Assembly (NCBI RefSeq): GCF_012070565.1
Contig: NZ_JAAQRO010000052.1
Location: 1 to 64,000 of the forward strand
Direction: 5' to 3'
Length of the DNA: 64,000 nucleotides
DNA from: Anaerosporobacter faecicola
GTDB taxonomy: Bacteria; Bacillota; Clostridia; Lachnospirales; Lachnospiraceae
The translations under genes and the position numbers were made by a program. The notes under the pieces were generated by a model. That model was not told the origin of the DNA. It was given only the letters and a program-made list of their open reading frames with translations, and made no database searches. This document shows positions 46,893-55,413 of the stretch, piece after piece; position 1 is the first letter of the stretch; every line of letters begins with the position of its first letter.

Positions 46893-47226
46893 AAGAACCT
46901 CTTCTTTAATTACATCGAATTCAAATAATGATAGTATAGCTATTAATTTTCGTTTAATTTATCGTTTGTATCCATAATATTACATCTTGCGCAAACTGAA
47001 AAAAGAGATGTTTTACAAAGGGCGAAAATACAACACACCACAAAGTAAACATCTCTTTTATTCTTTTCATTTATGACAATATTTTAGTTTATTTACCTTT
47101 TGCTATTTAAGGTAGCATCTTATTACAAGTTTCTATCTTACTAATAGTTTTCAATTACTTCATATATTTTATACTAGTATACCTCTTCTCACTAACAAAT
47201 GTGCCATGCTGTATCATTTAGCTGTA
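46893..47226. other. Intergenic region downstream of the biosynthetic operon
   Basis: About 334 bases between the hypothetical protein and the last operon gene, AT-rich, holding the operon terminator at 47001-47059. Nothing else recognised. Confidence 0.6.
47001..47059. terminator. Terminator of the biosynthetic operon
   Basis: AAAAGAGATGTTTTAC and GTAAACATCTCTTTT form a stem with A and T tracts on both sides. It is the first terminator met downstream of the aldolase gene (167 bases away), so it likely ends the whole agr-to-aldolase transcript. Confidence 0.85.
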
Positions 47227-48060
47227 TTATTTAGCCGTCTTATACAACAATTGCTGGAGAGCAGGGTCAGGTTCATACACGGCTCTTATCTCTTGCAAAT
47301 TCTTTGGCTCATGTACGATTTTTGCAATATCTTGTAAGAGCTCTTGGCAATCGTTGGACTGGAATACGCCACGACCGATTGAAACTCCTTTTGCACCATT
47401 ATTCATAGCATCCGAGATTAGATGTAATAAGCTATCTTTTCCTTGATATTGTCCTCCTGCAATGATAACTGGTATTTGACATCCATTTACTACTTCTTCG
47501 AAGTTCTCTCCTTCTAAACAATAGTTGACTTTTACAATATCCGCTCCCATTTCATCAGCTACTCTTACTGCATGCTTTAGGTATTTTAATTCTCTTTCAT
47601 TTGCAATTGCATTCCCGCGAACATACATCATAGCCAAGAGTGGCATTCCTTTTTTGCCACATTCCTCTGCTACATAAGCCATATTAGAAAGCATAGCTGA
47701 TTCATACTCATTTCCAAGATTCACATGAACGGATACAGCATCACAGCCTAATGCAATTGCTTCATCAACGGAAGCAGTCTGGATTTTCTTCAACCCTCGA
47801 TCACATAAGGAAGTACTTCCTGAAAGATGCATGATTAAAGACAAATCTGGATTTGTTAATAAGCTATAGTTGTGGATAAGCGTTCCTCGATGTAAGATAA
47901 CCGCATTCACAACATTACTACGTAAAACATTTTGCAACGTACGTCCCATATCTGCGATTCCATCGATGGGTCCATCGGTAAAACCATGATCCATTGGTAC
48001 AATAATCGTACGTTCGCGTCCGCCAAAGATACGATTCAATCTTTTCTGCTTACCAATCAT
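47227..48060 (-). CDS. ADH synthase-type class I aldolase (GriI-like)
   Basis: 277 residues from the ATG at 48060 (GAGGTG six bases upstream; the longer GTG start would lie in that site). Class I aldolase fold of the 2-amino-3,7-dideoxy-hept-6-ulosonate synthase family: PMDHGFTDGP (D24), YVRGNA (Y146) and the Schiff-base Lys in VKVNY (K177). The Tyr-Lys spacing of 31 equals that of archaeal MJ0400. In grixazone biosynthesis the homologue GriI condenses aspartate semialdehyde with dihydroxyacetone phosphate. With DHQ synthase II in the same operon it should make 3-amino-4-hydroxybenzoate or dehydroquinate. Last gene of the operon. Confidence 0.85.
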   Translation of the reverse strand: MIGKQKRLNRIFGGRERTIIVPMDHGFTDGPIDGIADMGRTLQNVLRSNVVNAVILHRGTLIHNYSLLTNPDLSLIMHLSGSTSLCDRGLKKIQTASVDEAIALGCDAVSVHVNLGNEYESAMLSNMAYVAEECGKKGMPLLAMMYVRGNAIANERELKYLKHAVRVADEMGADIVKVNYCLEGENFEEVVNGCQIPVIIAGGQYQGKDSLLHLISDAMNNGAKGVSIGRGVFQSNDCQELLQDIAKIVHEPKNLQEIRAVYEPDPALQQLLYKTAK

Positions 48061-48079
48061 ATTCCACACCTCACTATTC

Positions 48080-48844
48080 TTAAGAGTTAATTTTCAGTAG
48101 CATTGCCATATTCTCATATAACACCTGATTTAATTCCTGTTCCGGTAGACCAAGTTCCTGAACAGTCATTAAGCTGCAAATTGGTTTATATAGCGGAAAC
48201 TCGCTTCCAAAGATTAATTTTCTGCTACCACACTTATGATATGCCGTTAGGATCCCTGCATAACTTCCTTGTGACGTTTCCAAATAAACATTATCATATT
48301 GCTGTGCATATTCCATCGCTTCCACATCTGCTGGTCCAAATCCCATGTGACCAATAATAAAGTTAGTTCGAGGAAATGCTTTGGCTAATGCTCCCATTTT
48401 CTTGGTAGAAGCACCAGGTGAAAATAAGGTATGGCTATAAAATGGGACCTCTAACTGACCACATAAATCTGCCAATTCCATTACCGTCTTAGATGCAAGA
48501 GAAAAGCCATGTACCAGTGGTGCTAGCTTAAGTCCAGAGAAACCATTTTTGATTCCTTTTTCAAAATCGTTCACTGCTTCTGTACGTTTCAAAGGATTCA
48601 CACAATAAAATCCATAGAATTTGTCTGGCTGGCTTTTTATCAATCTTTCTACGATATCATTTGGAATATACTCTCCATCAGGTTGTACTTCCCCTGTAAT
48701 ATACTTGGTCATCTGACGCACATCAAGCATTCCACCAGGCACCAAAACTGCTTTATCAATTTTGGCTTTTGCCATATCTGCCTCTAATTCTTCTAACGTA
48801 CCAAAAGTACCTTTTCCCATATGAACATGTCCATCAATAATCAT
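48080..48844 (-). CDS. Amidohydrolase-fold protein of the biosynthetic operon
   Basis: 254 residues, TIM-barrel amidohydrolase 2 family. Metal ligands HVH (H6, H8), H138 in YSHTL and H166 in IIGHMG are present. The conserved metal-binding/catalytic Asp (FGSDFP) is Glu here (FGSEFP, E215). Starts two bases after the PaaK-like ligase stop; AAGGAGGAG overlaps that stop. In actinobacterial nataxazole and clostridial closoxazole pathways amidohydrolase-fold enzymes are associated with benzoxazole ring closure, so such a role is possible here (inference). Confidence 0.8.
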   Translation of the reverse strand: MIIDGHVHMGKGTFGTLEELEADMAKAKIDKAVLVPGGMLDVRQMTKYITGEVQPDGEYIPNDIVERLIKSQPDKFYGFYCVNPLKRTEAVNDFEKGIKNGFSGLKLAPLVHGFSLASKTVMELADLCGQLEVPFYSHTLFSPGASTKKMGALAKAFPRTNFIIGHMGFGPADVEAMEYAQQYDNVYLETSQGSYAGILTAYHKCGSRKLIFGSEFPLYKPICSLMTVQELGLPEQELNQVLYENMAMLLKINS

Positions 48845-48846
48845 AC

Positions 48847-50184
48847 TTACTCCTCCTTTATGTAATTCACACGTTTTGCTTTTTTCCCTACATAAGGAAT
48901 TCGTTCCTTAACAACAATCTTATTGGGAATGCCACAAGCGAACTCAACTTTGCTGGATATTACTTCTTCAATCCCTTCATAATAGGTTGTATCACTGGAT
49001 AACTCGATGACGATTTCTGCATACTGTGGATACACATTGATATAATAATTTTCCCCAACTTCTTCCTGTCGCATCAACATCTCTTCCACATAGATTGGCG
49101 CATAGGCATTTCCATCAATTTCAATCTGATCAATCTTTCTGCCTCTTAAGAAAAGTTTCTTCAGCTCAATACCACAGTCGCAGGTTTGGGGATCCAAAAA
49201 GCCTAGGTCTTGTGTTCGGTAACGGATTAATGGTGTTCCTTCTTTTAATAGCACTGTTACAACGATTTCACCAACTTCTCCATCTTCCAAAACTTCTCCC
49301 GTTTCTGGATCAATGATCTCCAAATAAATATGGGAAATTGGTATATGATATCCATTCTTTTCTTTGCATTCAATACCAATTGCTCCACATTCTAATGAAC
49401 CATAATAAAACCTCGCATCCGCTTCCCATTTCTTTTCAATTTTCTTACGGAATGCATCCGAACATCCTTCCCCTGTTAACCAAATCTGGTCTATCTTAAG
49501 GTCATTAAGCAAATCAATGCCTTCTTCTTCAGCTGCTCTCATTAATTCAACCGTATAGGAAGGTGAAGAAAACAAGACATTACAATCCATATCCTTCATC
49601 AGCTGGATTGCCTTCTTTGGTTCTGAATATGCGCCTCCTTTTCCAACCGGTAAAACAGTTGCCCCATAACCAATCTGTACTACTCGTTGAAAAGATTGTC
49701 CTGCTGAACTCATCTCATAAGGAAGTGCAATAGCAACGACATCGGTTCTCTTAAGTTCAAATAAGTCTCCCATCTTTGGTAAAAGATCACTTCCGTACAA
49801 ATCATTTACCGTATACATAATATAATTGCTTTTTGCCCCCGACGTTCCCGTTGATGTATGTACATGTAAAATGTCTTCTTTCTCCACACAACGTAAAATA
49901 TCCCGTTCTGTAGAAATGGTTTCACGTGTAGTAAGTCTTAATTTTTCGAATACTTGCTTTGTTAATTTACCATCTGGACGATATCCAATTTTATCAAGTT
50001 CACTCCGATAATATGTGTTTCTCTCATATACATAATCAAGCAGATCCTTCAAAGCTTTATCCTGATATTGGACAATCTCTTCTCCACTCATTTTTGTGAT
50101 GTCTTTCATTTCTTCCTGGTATTCTTTCAGTACAGAAAAATCACGTATTCCATGAAAGCAAATATATTCAGCTAAATTATTCAT
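48847..50184 (-). CDS. PaaK-like AMP-forming ligase 1
   Basis: 445 residues from the ATG at 50184 (AAGGGGGGAATCGT upstream). Adenylate-forming family close to phenylacetate-CoA ligase: P-loop STGTSGAKS (~111-119), YGSLECGAIG, LIRYRTQDLG and RKIDQIEI. It lies 13 bases after DHQ synthase II and two before the amidohydrolase, so it probably activates the aminohydroxybenzoate product or a partner acid as acyl-adenylate or CoA thioester. No carrier-protein domain is present. Confidence 0.85.
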   Translation of the reverse strand: MNNLAEYICFHGIRDFSVLKEYQEEMKDITKMSGEEIVQYQDKALKDLLDYVYERNTYYRSELDKIGYRPDGKLTKQVFEKLRLTTRETISTERDILRCVEKEDILHVHTSTGTSGAKSNYIMYTVNDLYGSDLLPKMGDLFELKRTDVVAIALPYEMSSAGQSFQRVVQIGYGATVLPVGKGGAYSEPKKAIQLMKDMDCNVLFSSPSYTVELMRAAEEEGIDLLNDLKIDQIWLTGEGCSDAFRKKIEKKWEADARFYYGSLECGAIGIECKEKNGYHIPISHIYLEIIDPETGEVLEDGEVGEIVVTVLLKEGTPLIRYRTQDLGFLDPQTCDCGIELKKLFLRGRKIDQIEIDGNAYAPIYVEEMLMRQEEVGENYYINVYPQYAEIVIELSSDTTYYEGIEEVISSKVEFACGIPNKIVVKERIPYVGKKAKRVNYIKEE

Positions 50185-50197
50185 ACGATTCCCCCCC

Positions 50198-51328
50198 TTA
50201 TTTCTCCATAATGGTTTCATCAATAGCAACTCCTAAATGTCTTCCCGCTTTCATAATATATCCCAATACCAAATCTCCCGCCTGTAGAAGTACACTATTC
50301 TTAACACTTCCTTTACTACTAAGGATTCGAATATGCCAATCATCCTGCACAATAGCATTTACTTGTTTTTGTGTCTTTTTTGAAATGGCTTTAATCAATA
50401 GCATTGGTCTTTTTTCCATCTTTATCCGTCCAACACTAACCGCGCGTACTTTTCCTTGTGAATTAACTGTAAGAACTTCGTCTCCAACCTTTAATTCAGA
50501 CAAATATTTGGTTTTATTATCTGGACAAAGAACATAGGAATGAATTGCACCTGCATTCACACGAAATGGTCGCAAATCCATATAAGGTAAATAATGGTTT
50601 TCAGAACTTACTAAGATTCCACCATTGGAGGTTGATCCGATAATCATTCCTTCGTCTGCATCTAGCTTGCTGATGGTATCAATACATACACGGTCTCCCA
50701 TACCAATATGTTGAATACCTTCCACCTCTAGCTCTTCCACTTCAATCGAATTACTAAGCAAGGCTTCCACCTTCTCTTTCAGATTTTTGATTTCCTCAAT
50801 GGTATCTGTTTTTAATAAAACAGCTTGGCTTCCCATCTCCATTGTCATTGATGCAATCCACCCATCTTCACTATTTTGAATTCGTTTACATATTGTATTC
50901 TTATATTGTTGGGAATAAGCTAAGATCAACTCAAGAGGGATATTGGTAACAGACTCAAATTGTATGATTATGGTTTTATAGAATTCACTTAATCGAATCG
51001 ATTTTTCCATACTTTCTCGATCATTCAGTGAGATATAGATTCCTGTTTCGTTATTCTTAAAGAATTCATCCAAGCCCTTATCTTGATCGTCAAACAGTAC
51101 AACAAATCGATTTTCTTTGTGTTCCTGAATATATTTGCGAATATCATTCTTATTTTCCTGATTTACCCGTAAAAAAATCTTAATGTTCTTCGGAATCTTC
51201 TCTGACAGATTCATTTGCTTTTGATCAAGATAAACACCTGTGTACCCCGTATTCAATGCATAATTCAATAATTCATAACCTTTTTTCTCATTCTTATCAG
51301 TGATGTCAAGCCATAATTCTTTCTCCAT
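50198..51328 (-). CDS. 3-dehydroquinate synthase II (GriH-like)
   Basis: About 376 residues from the Met at 51328; AAGGTG precedes it by five bases (a start five codons upstream is possible). Archaeal-type DHQ synthase II: MEKELWLDITDKNEKKGYELLNYAL, IGMGDRVCIDTISKLDADEGMIIGS, FRVNAGAIHSYVL, then the C-terminal barrel with YLSELKVGDEVL and LQAGDLVLGY. Archaeal enzymes cyclise ADH to dehydroquinate; the homologue GriH forms 3-amino-4-hydroxybenzoate. Bacteria normally use AroB for shikimate, so the operon setting favours the secondary-metabolite reaction. Confidence 0.88.
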   Translation of the reverse strand: MEKELWLDITDKNEKKGYELLNYALNTGYTGVYLDQKQMNLSEKIPKNIKIFLRVNQENKNDIRKYIQEHKENRFVVLFDDQDKGLDEFFKNNETGIYISLNDRESMEKSIRLSEFYKTIIIQFESVTNIPLELILAYSQQYKNTICKRIQNSEDGWIASMTMEMGSQAVLLKTDTIEEIKNLKEKVEALLSNSIEVEELEVEGIQHIGMGDRVCIDTISKLDADEGMIIGSTSNGGILVSSENHYLPYMDLRPFRVNAGAIHSYVLCPDNKTKYLSELKVGDEVLTVNSQGKVRAVSVGRIKMEKRPMLLIKAISKKTQKQVNAIVQDDWHIRILSSKGSVKNSVLLQAGDLVLGYIMKAGRHLGVAIDETIMEK

Positions 51329-51361
51329 TGTTCTCACCTTCATGCCAGTGGCATGTCCTTT

Positions 51362-52561
51362 CTACATAATGTATGATGCTTTACGTAATTCTGTTGTAAC
51401 AAGTAATTGCTCAATGTTTTGAATTGTACCAACTTCAACAATATGAACTCTATTCGGAAATGGAAGATTCAAAGTTATCTCCTTTGATGCTTTTTCCACT
51501 TCTCCTTCAACATAGAATACCAGTTCATTTTGTTCCTGTTTCATTTTCCAATACTTAACGATCCCTAATTCTTTCTTCTGATAGAGAGCAGTTTGAATTT
51601 CAAGCATTGTTGCACTGTTATCCCCAATTGTAATCTGATCAACTTCTCTACCATGATGGATTAGAATATCCCCACTCAACCGACAGTCACAGGTATTCTT
51701 ATGTAATTCCACCAGATCTCCAGTATTATATCGTATCAAAGGAAATGCTTCCTTGTTCAACAATGTGATTAGCATCAGCCCTTTCCCCTCTGTACGTATC
51801 TTCGTTGTGTCCTGAGGATCAACGACCTCAATATAGAAGTCTTCATGACAATGCAAATGTCCCTTTTTACAGGAAACAAAAACATTTGCTGCTTCCGTAG
51901 ATCCTCCATATACAAAAACTTCACACCCCCAAAGTTCCTCAATGATCTGTTTTCGTTCCAAACAAAGTAGCTCCCCAGCAACACAGATTGCACGAATCGC
52001 AAAATCATTCTTCGGGTCTAACCCTAACTTTTTCACTACATCAGCTAACACAATAGCCTCGGTAGGATTACACGCTAAGATTGTAACCTTTAACCTTTTA
52101 AGCATCTCAATCACACGTGTATAAGGCGTAACCAAAGAACCTCTGCTGACTGGTATAATTGTTGCCTTCTCTTCAATAAACATTCGAGAAAAAATATGTG
52201 CTGGAATGGAGATTGCATATGGAAAACGTATCATAACAATATCCGTTTCTTTTACATCTAAATCTGGACTATTCAATTGTTTCACCTGTTGATCCATGTC
52301 ATACCTTGAATACCAAACTGGAACAGGTTTACCCGTTGTTCCAAAAGACTCGTGGTATTCCTGTATCTTCCCCATATCAACAGAAAGTACATCCAGCGGA
52401 TCACAATTCCTTAAATCCTCTTTCGTAGTAGGTGGAATCTGTTGAAAATCTTCTATACTTTCCACTTGCCCTTGTAAGCCTTTGTTTTGATAGAATTTAC
52501 TTTTTCCTGCATGATTCAAGGCAGAATTTAATTTATTTAGCAATTCCTGTTGAACATTCAA
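51362..52561 (-). CDS. PaaK-like AMP-forming ligase 2
   Basis: 399 residues, starting with TTG at 52561, nine bases after AAAGGAGG. Adenylate-forming motifs SFGTTGKPV, VYGGSTEAANV, LIRYNTGDLV and GREVDQIT. Shorter than ligase 1 and clearly diverged, so the two ligases probably activate different acids. Its start overlaps the nitrilase-like gene by 29 bases. Confidence 0.85.
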   Translation of the reverse strand: MNVQQELLNKLNSALNHAGKSKFYQNKGLQGQVESIEDFQQIPPTTKEDLRNCDPLDVLSVDMGKIQEYHESFGTTGKPVPVWYSRYDMDQQVKQLNSPDLDVKETDIVMIRFPYAISIPAHIFSRMFIEEKATIIPVSRGSLVTPYTRVIEMLKRLKVTILACNPTEAIVLADVVKKLGLDPKNDFAIRAICVAGELLCLERKQIIEELWGCEVFVYGGSTEAANVFVSCKKGHLHCHEDFYIEVVDPQDTTKIRTEGKGLMLITLLNKEAFPLIRYNTGDLVELHKNTCDCRLSGDILIHHGREVDQITIGDNSATMLEIQTALYQKKELGIVKYWKMKQEQNELVFYVEGEVEKASKEITLNLPFPNRVHIVEVGTIQNIEQLLVTTELRKASYIM

Positions 52562-53408
52562 TCTTTATTTCCTCCTTTTGATTATAAAGAAGCTCCTTAA
52601 TCTCATTATGTGCAATTCGATTAAGAGCAAAGTCTTTTTCTCTCAAAAAATTTTGCATGTCTATTTCTTCATATAAAATTTCATATTCATTTTGCGTACA
52701 TTGTGCCAGTTTAAAATCCAAAGGCTTACAACAAAGCATATCATCCATCAGATTAGGATTCTTAAACAGAGCCGTTAACCCAATAAATTCAATACGAGAA
52801 ATATTACATGTCCCAATGGTCGATGCCATGACTAGGTAGCATGGAATATCCATAGTACGTGATATCGCAACCGTTTCAATAATATCCTCATATTCTCCTG
52901 GTACCTGTGTCATACAGATCATGAGATCCACATCTTTTGCTGCAAGTTCTCCACAAACATGCAATGCATTCAAGTCATTTCCAATAATCATGCCAACTCG
53001 ACCAAGATCTGTCTCGTAAACTGTTACATGATTCCCTGGTGTCATGAATTGCTCTTCAAATGCATTCAATGCAAGTTTTCTATGTTTTCCTATACATACT
53101 CCTTGTGGATCAAAAAGTAATGCAGCATTATAATATTCCCCATCTTCTTTTTCAAGGAATCCACCAGTCACATAGCAGGAATACTTCACAGATAAACTTC
53201 GCAAGAACTCTGCCACCTGCCCTTCCTCCCCTTCTGCTGATGCATCAAGATGAACCAGATTCACTTTAGACGCAAAAAGTTCTGGTAAGCAGATTAAATC
53301 ATACGTCACTGCTTTTATTTCTAGCTGTTTCCTGATTATAGAAAACAATTCTTCTTTTGTTCCAAATACGGTTGGTGTCTGTACAACACCAATCTTTATA
53401 TGTTTCAT
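52533..53408 (-). CDS. Nitrilase-fold protein 1, catalytic Cys replaced by Gly
   Basis: 291 residues, carbon-nitrogen hydrolase (nitrilase superfamily) fold. The Glu (LICLPELF) and Lys (GKHRKLAL) of the Glu-Lys-Cys triad are present. The Cys motif [LI]CYD reads IIGND (RVGMIIGNDLNAL), so the nucleophile is Gly. Normal hydrolase chemistry is therefore unlikely; it may bind or rearrange a nitrile, amide or acyl intermediate, or be structural. AAGGGGG before ATG. Overlaps ligase 2 by 29 bases. Confidence 0.8.
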   Translation of the reverse strand: MKHIKIGVVQTPTVFGTKEELFSIIRKQLEIKAVTYDLICLPELFASKVNLVHLDASAEGEEGQVAEFLRSLSVKYSCYVTGGFLEKEDGEYYNAALLFDPQGVCIGKHRKLALNAFEEQFMTPGNHVTVYETDLGRVGMIIGNDLNALHVCGELAAKDVDLMICMTQVPGEYEDIIETVAISRTMDIPCYLVMASTIGTCNISRIEFIGLTALFKNPNLMDDMLCCKPLDFKLAQCTQNEYEILYEEIDMQNFLREKDFALNRIAHNEIKELLYNQKEEIKIECSTGIAK

Positions 53409-53424
53409 CTGTATTCCCCCTTAT

Positions 53425-54258
53425 CTATTTTTGAAATACCAAATACTGAGAGATATTCTCTTCACAGCAATTCTGGTATTTGCATTGTAATTCCTCCAAT
53501 CGCTCAATCAAATCATATAGGAACGTTTCCTTAACATCAGCAAATGTATTACCAAATGTGCCACGGGCTAAGATGCTACAGACAAGGTTTTTCACATCCT
53601 TAAATTCGATAGTGAATTTTTCCACCTTATTTTCCAATAATTCTAGTCCATTTTGTTTTGCCATATCAATGACTTGCGAAGCTTCAATACAGTCTGACCA
53701 GGTAGAGATAATCTTTTTTGGATAACGCAATGAAAGATATTCTTTTTTACTTTTTGAAACATCAATGATTGCTTTAAATATCATATTGCCAATGAAGGAA
53801 CTTGCACCTTGTTCGACTTTCACATTTCCGATGGTATATCCAGGAAGTGTACAAGCAAAAATCCCACCTTTTCGAAGCGTATCACCAATACTTCCAATTG
53901 TTCTAAGATTAAGCCATTGAATTCCGTAATTACAGATGATCAGATCGACTTTCTGTTCATAAGTCTCAATTTTGTTCACATCATATTGATAAAACGAAAC
54001 ATTCTCTAGTCTCTTTGCCTCTGCAATGGATAACATATTTTGAGAAATATCCAAACCAACAATATTCGCTTGCCCATACTGTTCTCGTAGTTTTTGACTA
54101 ACGATTCCTGTTCCACAACATATATCTAGAATTTCCTCAAAATTATCTTTGTATTTTCGAATATATTGAAGAAGCTTTTCTCCAATCTGCCCGTAATAGG
54201 ATTGATTTTCTTCCGATTCATAGTCAAGATATAGCTGGTTAAAAACTGTTGTACTCAT
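53425..54258 (-). CDS. SAM-dependent methyltransferase
   Basis: 277 residues from the ATG at 54258 (AAGGAGG upstream; stop of the permease overlaps it as ATGA). Class I methyltransferase: motif I ILDICCGTGIVSQKL near 45-59, motif II VGLDIS, post-motif region DVNKIETYEQKVDLIICNYG. BioC-like in outline. It may O- or N-methylate the aromatic product. Confidence 0.85.
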   Translation of the reverse strand: MSTTVFNQLYLDYESEENQSYYGQIGEKLLQYIRKYKDNFEEILDICCGTGIVSQKLREQYGQANIVGLDISQNMLSIAEAKRLENVSFYQYDVNKIETYEQKVDLIICNYGIQWLNLRTIGSIGDTLRKGGIFACTLPGYTIGNVKVEQGASSFIGNMIFKAIIDVSKSKKEYLSLRYPKKIISTWSDCIEASQVIDMAKQNGLELLENKVEKFTIEFKDVKNLVCSILARGTFGNTFADVKETFLYDLIERLEELQCKYQNCCEENISQYLVFQK

Positions 54259-55400
54259 GCATCTCGCCTCCTTAACCATTTGTTCATAAGTAAGGTAAAA
54301 AGAAAGATCGCAAGAATAAATGCAAGCCCTACATAACTTGAGAATATAGCAAATACTACTTTCCCATCCAAAACCTCATTCATTGTAACCTTAAGCCAAT
54401 ATGTAGGTGTTCCCTTCGCAATTACAAGCATATAGTTTGGCATATAGTCCAAAGCCCAATACAATCCGCCCAACATTGCTAACACGTTGATTACAATGTT
54501 GATTAATGCAAGCAGCATATTCTTGCTCCTAGATAATGTACATAGTAGAATTCCAAGAATGAGTCCAAGAAGACTTGCTTCTAATAAGACGATCACGATA
54601 CTAGCAATCTCAGAAATTGTATAGGTTGATGAAAAACCTGCTAGAAATCCTCCGATAATCAGGATTTGTAAAATGCTTAATAAGAATTCCCCTGCAATCA
54701 AAGACAATAGATACTTCCCATATGTATAATTCGTATTTGAAGCACGAACCACTAATCCATGAACTTTATCCTCAAATAATTTATTGCAGAAGTAACAATT
54801 GTAATAAATCATAAAAAAGATAACAAATCCCCAAAATATATATTGGGCATTACCATCTGATGTATCTTCTTTCTCTTGGAAGGAATCAACTATTAGACTC
54901 ACCGCTTTTGTCTCTATTGTATCTAGGAATTTTTCATACTCTTCTTGATTTTCTGTGATTTTCCCTGCAACTACATACCGATCTAGATATCCATTCATAT
55001 CCTTTTCCAAAAAAGTCAGTATCCCACTGGTCTGTAATCCCGTAATTTCAATTCCAACAGGTTCCATTCCAGCATAAACATGACTGGTCAGCCCTTTTTG
55101 AAATGTTACTATATAATTCACCTTGTTCTTGATTAAGTACTGATGGGCAATCTCTTGCTTAATCTCACTTATGGTATACTTATCCTCCAAGTATGCTGTC
55201 ATCTCTTTTGTAAATTCGGTCTGATCCAAATCCACAATTCCAAGTTTACATTCAGCAAACGCTTTTTTTGAATCCGACTGCTCCTGGCTCAGCTGGAAGA
55301 TCAGTGTATATAGGATTACTGCGAGAATTGGTATAAAAAACAACACAATATTAAATATACCTCTCATATTTCTTTTTAAATTCAATACGATAATTTTCAC
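54255..55400 (-). CDS. ABC-2 type exporter permease 2
   Basis: 381 residues from a GTG at 55400, just after TAGGAGG and the previous gene's stop. One N-terminal TM helix, a ~170-residue extracytoplasmic domain (SIVDLDQTEFTKEMTAYL type), then five to six TM segments: ABC-2 family of efflux pumps. Works with the sister permease and the ATPase. Confidence 0.85.
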   Translation of the reverse strand: MKIIVLNLKRNMRGIFNIVLFFIPILAVILYTLIFQLSQEQSDSKKAFAECKLGIVDLDQTEFTKEMTAYLEDKYTISEIKQEIAHQYLIKNKVNYIVTFQKGLTSHVYAGMEPVGIEITGLQTSGILTFLEKDMNGYLDRYVVAGKITENQEEYEKFLDTIETKAVSLIVDSFQEKEDTSDGNAQYIFWGFVIFFMIYYNCYFCNKLFEDKVHGLVVRASNTNYTYGKYLLSLIAGEFLLSILQILIIGGFLAGFSSTYTISEIASIVIVLLEASLLGLILGILLCTLSRSKNMLLALINIVINVLAMLGGLYWALDYMPNYMLVIAKGTPTYWLKVTMNEVLDGKVVFAIFSSYVGLAFILAIFLFTLLMNKWLRRRDA

Positions 55401-55413
55401 ACGCAACCTCCTA

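Noticed and set aside
47227-51328. Archaeal-type shikimate entry as the main role
   Set aside because: Not excluded, but no other shikimate gene is near and the flanking ligases, exporter and agr genes favour a secondary product.
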